The notes under the pieces are model-generated. The model saw only the letters and a list, made by a program, of their open reading frames with translations. It had not been told where the DNA came from and searched no databases. Source: Pterobdella sp. o SKG-2022 (taxonomy: Eukaryota; Annelida; Clitellata; Hirudinida; Piscicolidae). From it: a stretch of DNA of 64,000 nt. The position numbers and the translations under genes are program-made. This document shows, one piece after another, positions 48,901 through 59,782 of the stretch (position 1 is the first letter of the stretch; each line of letters opens with the position of its first letter). Where the stretch lies: NCBI GenBank assembly GCA_964035795.1, contig OZ038320.1:1656053-1720052 (forward strand). Direction: 5' to 3'.

Positions 48901-50319
48901 TATTTTTCATCGCATTCATCTTTTTGGCTATCTGGACCTTCTATCTTCATCCATCATTTCTTTCAATGGATATAAGTTCATCCATCCATCATCATCTGTT
49001 AAATAAGTTTGAACATATCGAAAATTTTAGTTTTTAAAAACCATAAATGCATGTAAAGTTTTCTTTGTTTGTAAAAAAAAAAGTTCATCAGTTCAATTTT
49101 GTATGTTTCATTTTTATGTATTCATCGATTCATTTTTATATTGTCTAATCACTTTTCCTTCTACGCAACCGCTCATCTCTCCACTCTCCATCCAGGACCC
49201 AGCTCTCCGCCGGGCTACAAAACGGTGGCTGATACGGAGTGTGGCACCTCGAGGCGTAAAGCTTCTGTCAAGTGCAAATCCAAGCAACGATCTAGACAGA
49301 TTAGTGGAGGTTTGAACTTTTAATTTGGTGAATAATCAATTTGTTCGAGTTTCAATATTAGTTAGCTGTTGTTTAAAACCAGCGGTCATCAACATCTATT
49401 TCACTTTTTATATTAAATTTTTCAAATTCCATACAGTAACTTCAATTTGAGAAAAAAATATTTTTTCGAAACGTTTTTGTCTAATTGAACTACTTCAAAC
49501 CACCCTCCACTCTTGCTACCCTACAGCACAAGGAAGTCAACAACTACAAGTTAGTCAGCAGTCTCAAGTGCAACTCTTGTGCATTCCTCAGCTAGATGCC
49601 ATACAACGTACCTTGAGGGTCCTTGATGTTAGGTTGCAGCATGTGCAGAACAGTACCAGAGAAGATGAAAAGGTGATTAAATTGGTATCGGGTATTTTTT
49701 TGTCTTGTTTGAGGTTTTGATTAGTTTTCTCTAGCTTCAAAAATCAAAAAGTGTATTGATAAGGATAATCATACGAATCAACAATAAACAAAATTAATGA
49801 GTAGTAAAAATGCCACTTAAAGGTGAGGGACGACATAGACCACATAAGGAAACTGATGTCTGAGAACCAGAATGCCCTTCTCACTGTTGTATGTCATTAT
49901 CATTATGTATTTCTCATTCATTCAACATATTCATATATACTCACCGAAAATTCAAACAATTTTGTTTTTTTATATTCATCAAGACTCACAGTAGAGCATG
50001 TTTTATATACCCACCCACAAACCCTGGTAAGGTGACAGTTCTGTCATCGATTCAAGAGGAGGTTCGGAGGCTAAGCATAGCAGCTCACAGTGGCCCTCTG
50101 CAGATCCATGCCCCCACCCGCAACCTTTCCTTCACCTCTTCCACCGCTCTCAAACATCGCAGAAAAAACTCTGACGCATCCAATATGGCCGCTCTGACGT
50201 CACACAAACCGCCGAAACTTAAGCAGCATAAAATGTCGTCATCATTCCAACAGGAAGTGCCAGTGAATGACCTTTCTAAACGAAATTCTGAAGTGAAAGA
50301 TGTGTCTTCCGTTGTTTAA
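45967..50319 (+). CDS. TRPC-type cation channel, 3' part in contig 3 (S5 to stop)
   Basis: Exons: 45967-46035, 46278-46321, 46422-46493, 46706-46883, 47082-47291, 48160-48280, 48555-48626, 49196-49309, 49527-49672, 49823-49888, 50032-50319. Identical in layout to 27402-31754. Joined to the contig 1 exons (ending 19940) it gives one continuous 848-residue reading frame from the pre-S1 linker to the SSVV terminus, with pore, S6, TRP box, calmodulin-type helix and coiled coil in this part. The exon order across the gap supports contig 3 as the natural continuation of contig 1. Confidence 0.95.
47308..47475 (-). mobile_element. tRNA-derived SINE, redundant copy
   Basis: Same element as 28743-28910, at the constant contig offset. 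Confidence 0.7.
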
Positions 50320-51026
50320 TTTTAAATTATATTCCGTGTTTTGGCTTGACTCTTTCCGTTTCTCTATTTGTTTTTTCACTGCTTCGAAATTCAGTTTTTT
50401 TCTAGTTTTTTCAAAATTTTATGTTGTTTTGACTTCAATAATTTTATACTTGCTTACTCTTTTTCATTCTTTCCTATACCACTATCATCTATCATTTCAT
50501 CTCTTTCCGCTCTATGGTAGAATCGCCTCCCCTCAAAGCAATAAGCTGTTGGCATTCGCTTGGTCTACTGATGAATGTGCAATAAAAAATATTTTTCTGT
50601 TATTTATTTTATTTTTATAAAGTAGCAACAGTAGACTTATCATATTTTTTTTCTCCATAAAAAGTCCAGAGTAAAAATTTTATAAAAGAAAAATTCATAT
50701 TTGCATTTCAACGAAGATTTTGTAACTTTGTCTATTAAAAATTGAAAAATATGACTTAAAATGTGTGTTCTAATTTTAAAAACACTAATAGTCTTATTCA
50801 ACCCATGCTAACATGAAAACTGGCTTTAAAGTATGATACATGACTTGTTGATTCAAATGACAACCATATAAAACAACGTATGTTTAAATTGAAAGGTAAA
50901 TTCGTCATATACCACTTTTGATTCCACTGACCATTTTAGTCCATTTGGTTTTGTTGGTTTCAATTAAATTCATTGGTGTCAAGTTTTTTTGCTTTCTATT
51001 TATAAGAGAATTGTCTAGGAAATTGG

Positions 51027-51788
<762 letters not shown>

Positions 51789-52226
51789 AAGCTACTCAAT
51801 AAAAACAGTATATAGAAAAAATTATTCTGAAGCGCTTGAATTAAAGAAATACCAAGTAGGCATTATAGCAAGCCACAAGTTTTGCTATAGCTAAAAACAT
51901 ATCGTTATGTTGGGCTGATTATCCATCTAGTTTCAATGAAACTTTTAGATAAATAGTGAAATAAATATAAACGTTGTTGCGAAAAGGCAATATTTTAAAA
52001 TGGAGGCAAAGATTACATGAATTATTTTTTGAGTATTTCAATGTGGTTTGAGCTGGTGACATTTCTATCCGTGTTTGTTTGAACCTTATTTGAGATGCAA
52101 TGATATAATCTTATCAGAGTAATCTAACGAGCTTACTACCTGTTCTTTCCCTAAAAAGAATTAACCACAACCAAACTTGATATTACAAGAAATATATATG
52201 CACAAAAAACTCAGAAAGATTTCAAG

Positions 52227-53408
52227 TCATTTAAACCTCAATTCGAATATCAACTCTTCCTTATAATCATCATCACCATCTTTTCTTTTTTTGCTTTTTC
52301 CTTCCTTTTTTTTTTTTTTTTCCTCTTCTGTTTCTGATGTCGACTCTTTTTTTTCCCTCTTTTCTTTTTCCGCTTTTTCTTCTTCTCTTCTTTCTCTTTC
52401 CGTCTTCTCTTTATCCCTTTTTTCTTTTTCATTCCTTTCTCTTTCTTCTCTTTCTCTTTCCCTTTTTTCTCTTTCTCTTTCTCTTTCCCTTTTTTCTCTT
52501 TCTCTTTCTCTTTCTCTTTCTTCCTCTTCTTTTTCTCTTTTTTTTCTTTCACTTCTTTGTCTTTCTTTTTCCCTTTCTCTTTCTCTTTCTTCCTCTTCTT
52601 TTACCCTCCTTTCTCTTTCCGCTTTTTCTCGTTCCTTTCTTTCTATTTCTTCCTTCTCTCTTTCTCTCTTTTCTTTCTCCTCCCTTTCTTTTTCCGCTTT
52701 TTCTTTTTCCATTCTGTCTCTTTCCTCTTTTTCTCTTTGTGCCTTTTCTCTTTCCAATTTTTCTCTTTCCATTCTTTCTTTCTCTTCTCTTTCTTTTCCC
52801 GCTTTTTCATTTTCTGTTTTTTCTGCTTTTAATCTCTCCGCTTCTTTTTTTTCCGCCTTCTCTTCTTCCGCTCTTTCCGCTTTTAATTTTTCTGCTTTTT
52901 CATTTTCTTTTTTTTGTTTTTCTTTTTCAGCTCTTTCTTTTTCTTTTTCCATTATTTTTCTTCTTAACTCAGCATCTCTTTTTTCTTTAATTAACTTTTC
53001 TTTGGCTTTTTTTTCTCTATTTAAATTCACTGAAACTATTTTATCTGAAACAATAAATTTACACATTATAAATATTTCTTAATCTTCAAGTGCATTTTCT
53101 AAAAAGAAAATAAATTCAATATTTTTTTGTCATTTGGCATTTATTTCCAAGAAATACAACCTTGAAAAAAGATTAGTAGTAAATAAGAACAAATCTCAAT
53201 AAAACTGTTCAACAAAAAAAGCGTAAAGGTGCTTACTTCTCGTGGCCTCTATCATGAAGACCAGTGAAGCAAAGATGAAGATGAGAAGCACCAAGAAATT
53301 TAAATTTGTTCTCGACTCTTTCATTTTAAGCGGGTCCCCGTCGTGCTCTGTCATTAGTGTCTGTTTTAACATTTCTACAATCAAGCTTTCAATTTTAAAT
53401 TTATCCAT
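52227..53408 (-). CDS. Single-pass membrane protein with long Lys/Glu helix, copy 2
   Basis: Redundant copy of 33650-34831, with exons 53237-53408 and 52227-53044 and no visible difference in the protein. Confidence 0.6.
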
Positions 53409-54091
53409 TTAACAAACAACAACACGCCATTATGGTTTGAGGCAGATATTTGGACCAAGCCTTGAATCTAACGTTTAAAACCACTAAGCTATATAGCCTG
53501 GTTTAATTCATAGAAGTGAATTACAAATGTAATAAATGTTTTGAACCTTTTGCAGGCATTTGTCCATAAAGATCTTCCTCGTCTATTTGGTACATGTTGT
53601 CCGTTATTGCTTGTGAGGCAACTGATTGCATAATAATCATTATTTGTCAAAGTAAAAATAAATGAGTGCTTTAAGTAATTAATTCATGAAAATTTTTGTG
53701 TGATGAATTTGAGTTCAAAGGTCATAAAACTCCGTGTAAAGGTTAACCTCAGTTGAACTTACGTATTTTTGGGTGTTGGATGCATTTGATATATCAACAT
53801 AATGTTATTTCATTGTATTGGAATATAAATGCTAAATTTATTGGAAAAATTAACTTGATTTAAAACTCTCTCACTTTTTGCTAACAAGACTGGGCCTGGA
53901 AGCAAAAAGACGAAATTTAAAATATTTTAAAGAGATTTTGATTATGATAATAAAAACAAAAAAATGAAGCTTTATGCCTTCTACACAAGCTTTTAGAAGT
54001 AGAACCTCAGTCACTTGACTCCACATACGACAATGGTTTTTTAATTAGAGTTAATTTTAAATTATAATTCCGAAATTTTTATTGCAATCGT

Positions 54092-55117
54092 ATGCATCTT
54101 TCTGCTTCTCAATCTGCATATCGCCGAGGTAGAAGTACAAGTGATATAGTAAAGACCCACAAATGGCTAAGCGCATTAAACCAAAAAAAAGAGAGTTTCA
54201 AAATACTAGGAGTAGACCTGAATAGTGCTTTCGACACTATAGATCGGGGAAAATTATTGGAGATACTAAAAAACATAATAAAACCCAACAATCTCAGAAT
54301 AATATACACACTATTAAATGGAACTGGAATAAACGTTCGTTTTGGAAGTATAACAACCAGAGTCAATACAGAAATAGGATCTCCTCAAGGAGATGGACTC
54401 AGTCTCATTCTTTTTGTGGTATACATGGAAGCGGCTCTCAGATAAGCTCGATCTCAGCTCAAAAACGAAATCATACTTGAAATGATCTACGCAGACGACA
54501 TTGACCTCATAGTTGAAAACGACAAGGCTGTTAAATCTTGTATCAGTTTAATAAACAAAACTTTTCAGAAATGGAAACTTAGATGCAACCTGTCTAAAAG
54601 AAGTCACCAATCTTGAAAAAAGCAAAGATGAATCTTTCCTATACTCACATGTAACTCTGGAGTATGGGCTCTCAAAACAAAATCTTGGCAATTCATTGAT
54701 GCCCACCACAGGAAACAACTAAGAAAACTAATGGGCATTACTTACCCTAGAGTTATCAGTAACAAGACTCTGAAAAAACCAAAAATATTCCTATAAGCCA
54801 ACATGCCGCTAAACTTCGGTGGAGTCTGTTAGGTCACATTCTGAGATCGAATAAAAACTTGCCAGCCAGGAAAGCAATGGAGATATACTTCAAAAACATC
54901 GAAACAAAATACCCTAGTTTTAGAAGAAGACCTTGTATAACACTACCAACTGTCTTATCAGAAGACCTAAAAAGAGCCGAAACAAATGCTTCACGGGAAA
55001 GCATCAAAATATCACTATAAACGATTTAACTGAACTTCGCAAGATAGCAGAAGACAGAAAACAATGGAAACTTCTCGTTGAAACAATTAACCTCAACTAT
55101 TCTTTCCAACAACAATA
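54092..55117 (+). mobile_element. Non-LTR retrotransposon reverse transcriptase fragment, copy 2
   Basis: Redundant copy of 35515-36540, including the same stop between GSPQGD and YADD. Confidence 0.85.
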
Positions 55118-55440
55118 ATACCATTTTATTTTATTTTTTCGTTCTGATTGTTGCCCGACAATATATTCAATATATACATTTTTATTCTTATTTTAATTTT
55201 ACTGTGATAGGTGTGATGATATCTTTGATAGATTAGTCGTATGCCTATAATAATGATAATCGTATGCATATTGAAGCGTAACATAAATATTCAACATAAA
55301 AGCACTGTTTCCAAACAAAGCTTTTATTTAGTTCCACTTGATTCATCAAGTGATGTATACAAGCTTTGTATTGAGTACATGAAAATGTGAACAAGGGGTC
55401 AAGAAATGAAATAAGAAGTAGGGTCTCAAGATAGGTATTA

Positions 55441-56175
55441 GATACATACTTCTGGATGTAAGATACAGAATCGTGAGAAATATGGCTGGTGTTTTTTTCA
55501 TTTTGCTCAAGATTCTTGAAGCTTTCTCTTTTGAGGATATTTAATAGAAAAAACGTTGTATGTATTGTTAAATAATATTATTCATATTGAGGAATCTATT
55601 TGGTTTTTTGCAATTTTATTTGTTGTTTTTTACGTTGCTTCTAAAACAAAATAGAACTAAATTAATTTTTAAAACTTTGAAACTAATTACTTTTTAATTT
55701 TCAGCTTCTACAAATCTATAGTTAGAAAAAGTTCAATAAAGTTGGTTCTAAAATTTAAAAAAACGGGTGTGTGTTTAAAAATTTTACCCTCTCAATCAAT
55801 GTAGACTAAATTCAGTTTCAGTTTGAATTTATAAGATGTTTTGCATATTTTATATTTCAACGATTTGAATCATATTTTCAAAAAAACTTTTCATTTTATT
55901 CAAAAAGGGCTTTCAAATATGAGTTTTATTTTTTTTTAATATTTAGCATTTAAGTGAAGGAGACATTTCAAAACTCTTCTATTTCATCTGCAAGCATATA
56001 TATAATGTTCAAGTAATATGATTCCTATCATGTTTTCAACAAAAGTCTATGTTCTTTTCAAAAAAATAACTTATCAAATTTATTTCAAAAAATCATAACT
56101 CCAAACATTTTTTGCATTAATCTCTAAATCATTTCAATTCAACTCATCGATAACTCCAAACAACGTAAAAACAAC
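55441..56175. other. Start of contig 3-specific sequence; no gene recognised
   Basis: AT-rich, no exon-like frame. If the M12B-related copy to its right had catalytic exons they should lie here; I see no HExxH motif or cysteine-rich exon. Confidence 0.4.
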
Positions 56176-56710
56176 TCACAACCTTCAATATCAATATTTT
56201 TCTGTTCTATGTTATACTTGACTCCCTGGTACTCAAAGTCTTACAGGTTCTCACACTGGTGACCTTTTTTTGTGTGGTTGCAAAGAGAAGGTTTGACCCT
56301 TGTGAACGAAGAAACCGTGCTGCAATGGAAAGAGAACATGTTTTAATAAGATAAAAGTATTAGCTTGCGAACAGTATGATTAACTACATACAATATTATC
56401 AAGTTTGTGTTTATTTCTATCAAATGTTTATGTAATATTAAATCATCAACTTATAGAACTTCAAGCACCATTATTGGACTAGCAAAACATGCCAAAGGTA
56501 TTGGTAAGTTGAGTAATTCTTGGCTACATTATATTTTGAAAAAGCTTTGATATTTATGCGTTTACTTTTCATTCGTTATGGAATTATTATACACATTTCA
56601 ACTTGACTGATGTATTTTCTCGTTTGAGAACCTTCTCTGATTCCACACCAAAAGATGGTGTTGTTTACTTCGTCGGCATACTCTGGTACCTGATGGGGCT
56701 TCATGTAATG

Positions 56711-56816
56711 TATTATTATTATTAAGATTTTTATAGCGCAGAGTTATCAATTCAATATTGTTTCAGAGGCGCTCAAGGTTTGTAAGAGATTATGACTGGG
56801 GATGTTTATGGTATAA
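56711..56816 (-). mobile_element. 5'-truncated LINE 3' tail with target-site duplication
   Basis: Closely matches the LINE tail at 526-628 (TACCATAAACATCCCCAGT, CTTACAAACCTTGAGCGCC, (AAT)n end). ATGTAATGTA on the left and ATGTAATATA on the right look like a target-site duplication, so this is an independent, strongly 5'-truncated insertion of the same LINE family. Confidence 0.65.
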
Positions 56817-56817
56817 T

Positions 56818-56956
56818 GTAATATAAAGTAATGCCTTATTCATGAAGCGCCTGGTACAATTTTAATGTAGCGATAACACACTGTAGACCACGTGGGATTG
56901 AAACCCGCTAACTTCAGAATTAGTCTAATGCTCTACCACTGAGCTATACGGACCAA
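56818..56956 (-). mobile_element. tRNA-derived SINE
   Basis: Minus strand: GTATAGCTCAGTGGTAGAGC A box, CGGGTTTCAATCCCACGTGG B box, then the body CGCTACATTAAAATTG and GGCGCTTCATGAATAAGG, as in the SINE at 28743-28910. It lies in the first intron of P1, next to the LINE tail. Confidence 0.7.
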
Positions 56957-57236
56957 CATATAAGGTTTTATCATTGTTTTTTAAAAGATCAGTTCCAATC
57001 AAATACTTTTATTGGTTAGAATTAATTATACAGGAAAAAAATCGTAAAGTATGAAAATAGTTAATAAAATTCACTTTGTCTTCTTTTTCACTTCTAAATT
57101 CAACTTTTTTCAAATTGAGTGTAGCTTCTCCAACAGCTCCTAGGTTGATGTGGAAGGTCACACGGTTCTGGAAGTTAAAGGTAGCCACAATGGTCACAAC
57201 TGATATCAACATCACAAGTTTCAATATTTTTCTCAT

Positions 57237-58041
57237 TTTTATAATTTCACAGTAATTCTTATTCAACAATATTTCAATATTTGTCTTCATCATGTCTCTC
57301 TTTATCGGAGATTATAAGAGCGAATATTTGTTTAGAGGCCGATCGAGAACAATGTCGGACTATTTTTCATTTGTTTTAAAAAGTTTCGATCGCTTTCAAC
57401 CAGGCTAAAATAACTGAAAAATTCTAAAGAAGAAATAATAACTTTTTTCAGATAATTTTGTAACAATAGTTTCTATTATTTCAATATACAACTTTCATCT
57501 CTGGTTTTATTCTCTCATGTTTTTTGTTTGATGAATCTAGATTGACCTTTGGTCGCCTAAAATGTTGTGTTTTGTTAATTGGCTACGTATAAGGTCTTTC
57601 CCTGGCAATTCAGTAATTCTCTTAAGCATTTAAATGATAGTTTGAATGTATAGAAACTTTAATGTTCAGTAGCTGGGTAATCTCAGTTGTATCTGAAATT
57701 TTGATGTATTTTCACGAAAGTTTGTTTTAAATTTTTTGATGAATCATGGCCAAGTGATCTTCGATTAACAGTTTTAAGTTTCATTTACATTTCAAATCAA
57801 GATTTCTAATTTTATTGCCAAAATTACATTTTAAAAAATAATTTCGGAAATTTGAAAATTTATAGATTTTTCCACTCTTTAAAATTGTTCATCTGAAAAA
57901 CCAAGTTTTATAGTTGCGTAAAAATATTAAACAGAGAGGACAACCCTGTGATTGTATAAATTTCAACCGAGGCGAAAAAAACATTCAAAAAATTTTGATT
58001 TCAAAGATATATTATGCAAACAAAAAATAACAAATCCACAC
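57237..58041. other. Sequence between the two prodomain-like genes; no further exon seen
   Basis: The next exon of the gene at 58042-58953 should start here with one base completing a codon. I found no acceptor followed by an M12B-like frame, and the P1 copy begins at 57236. Confidence 0.4.
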
Positions 58042-58953
58042 TCACAATCTGCAGTCCCAACATGCCTTTGTTCGATATCATATTTAACACCGCCGTATTC
58101 AAAGGGAATGCTCACCATTCTTGAGTTCTCTTGGTGGGGTACCATAAAGTAGGTGTAGTGGTTGTGCTGGAAATAGCCATTCTGCGTGATTGATGAAGCA
58201 AGCTTTGAGTTAGTTATTGCTTGAAAAAAGTGGTCTTTTCTCAAAGTTTACCAAAGTACGGTTGATTTTTTTTGTAATGAACCACTTAATGAGCCAAATC
58301 ATGGTATTGTAGCAATTCTTCAAGCGTAATTCTCAATGAAAAACTTTTGCAAAGTGAAATTAATTAGAAACGTTTTGAAGTTAACCATACAAATTAACTC
58401 ATAAAATTATGTAATTCTGTATTTTGGTACACCCCAAAGCTCAATAAAAAAAACTCTCAACGCTTTTAAAAAAAGGCTTAACGCCAATCAAATTAGAGCT
58501 ATCAAATCTTTAGATTTAACAGATTTTGACATGTAAAAACTTCTCAATAAATAGTTTTTGAAAAATTTTTCACGTTGTTTTTATAAGCCTTTAACATAAA
58601 GAATCATTGACAAAACAAGTGACTCAACTAACATATATCTTCTGAGATGCTTCATTCAGTTTATATGTGAAGACTGCTCCATTGTTTTCATCTATGTAGG
58701 TTATCACCTGGATGGGTCAGTCGTTCTTTGAAAGATTGTGGTTTTTTACTTATTTTCACGAGTTTTTATAAATTTTTATACAAGATAAAAATGCAAAAAT
58801 ACAATAAAACATCACCCCCTTTTCTTCAACTTTCTTCAAGTTGAGTTTAGCATCACCGAGTGCTCCTAGTTTAATATCAAAAGTCACACTCTCAGGATCC
58901 AATGAGCAAAGCGCAATTGCCACAGCAGATAGAAGAATCACAACCTTCAACAT
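58042..58953 (-). CDS. Secreted protein related to the M12B prodomain (P2), incomplete 3' end
   Basis: Exons 58816-58953, 58633-58707 and 58042-58181; phases agree. The first coding exon is preceded by an acceptor at 58972 (TTTTGCAG), so a 5' UTR exon exists upstream. Residues 1-16 are a signal peptide (MLKVVILLSAVAIALC). Then VTFDIKLGALGDAKLNLKK aligns with LPNKLILKLGIKNLQTKTF of the complete M12B gene, and VITYIDENNGAVF with STIDDENIAVIT. The third exon, NGYFQHNHYTYFMVPHQEN then FEYGGVKYDIEQ, corresponds to the Gly-x-Phe...Tyr...Pro part of the prodomain. It ends in an open phase (GA|GTGTGG) and no later exon was found. Either a prodomain-only secreted protein or a truncated protease gene. 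Confidence 0.55.
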
Positions 58954-59112
58954 TTTCTTAGTTCTATCAACCTGCAAAATGATATTGAACAAGGATTTGA
59001 GACTAATTGGGGAGTTTTCAGAGAGAATTTATAGCAAAGCGATTGAAAGCTCCTTTGTTTTGCGATCTTTAAGTACACAATCTTTTGTTGAGATAAAATA
59101 ACCAAAAATCAA

Positions 59113-59185
59113 TATAATAGAAACAAACACTATGGTTTATTGAAAACACACGAAGCTTTTTGTAAGAATAACTTACTTTATTAAG
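59113..59185. mobile_element. Half copy of the foldback element at 59903-60034
   Basis: ATAGAAACAAACACTATGG and the following CGAAGCTTTTTGTAAGA-TAACTTAC words match one arm and centre of the complete element 0.8 kb away. Confidence 0.5.
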
Positions 59186-59782
59186 TGTAACTTTTTTTTC
59201 TTTTATACAGTCTATAATTGCAGACAAGGCAGCATAGAATAAGAAACTATCATGAAACAAACCCTGAGTTTTCATCACTGAATATTCCCAGTTATTGGAT
59301 GATGATTCAGTCATAAAAGGCATTGTATTTTTTGAAGCTCTCTTGTCTCAAACAAAGGCCGTATTTTTAATCAGTTTTCAACTATTTGCTCAGTAACAAC
59401 CTAGTTTTTCAGATTGTTGTGCAATGTTCCCATAATTTTTTAAATCTAACTTTTTATTATGCTTATTAAACACTTGCATGAAAAGGGGACGTAAATATTG
59501 ATCTTAGAATCAGTCCATAAAGCTATCTTTTTGTATTTTATACTTGGTAAAAACCTGGATTTATTTTAGAATGAGGCTTTACACTAAAATTGTATAAAAT
59601 TTTTATTCATATGAAAAATAATAGAAAACTCTTTTTATTTTATTTTATTGTATTTTCATATATTTACCAATATTTCATAATCTTATTTTGTGGTGTGTTA
59701 ATATTTCAGATGGAAAATTTTACTCATTATTTACTATCATCTTCTTATTTTTTTATTCATATCACAACAATCTTCAGCTTCG

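Larger units (their letters stand above)
56176..57236 (-). pseudogene. M12B-prodomain-like secreted gene, broken copy (P1)
   Basis: Three exons recognised by comparison with the gene at 58042-58953: 57075-57236 (signal peptide MRKILKLVMLISVVTIVA, then VTFHINLGAVGEATLNLKKV), 56603-56689 (VPEYADEVNNTIFW, weak donor) and 56176-56319 (HGFFVHKGQTFSLQP ... DFEYQGVKYNIEQ). The third exon is 144 bases against 140 in the intact paralogue, with a frameshift at an A7 run and an in-frame TAA just before DFEY. It therefore cannot encode the full product, unless the assembly is wrong at the homopolymer. A SINE and a LINE tail sit in its first intron. No catalytic exon follows before the contig-specific region ends at 55441. 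Confidence 0.6.

Noticed and set aside
56711..56956. SINE with a LINE-derived 3' tail
   Set aside because: The tail is flanked by a probable target-site duplication and is absent from the SINE copy at 28743-28910, so a nested LINE insertion is simpler.
59069..59323. Minus-strand exon with a perfect GTAAGT donor, upstream of P2
   Set aside because: The donor lies inside the half copy of the foldback element at 59113-59185, and the translation has no relation to P2.
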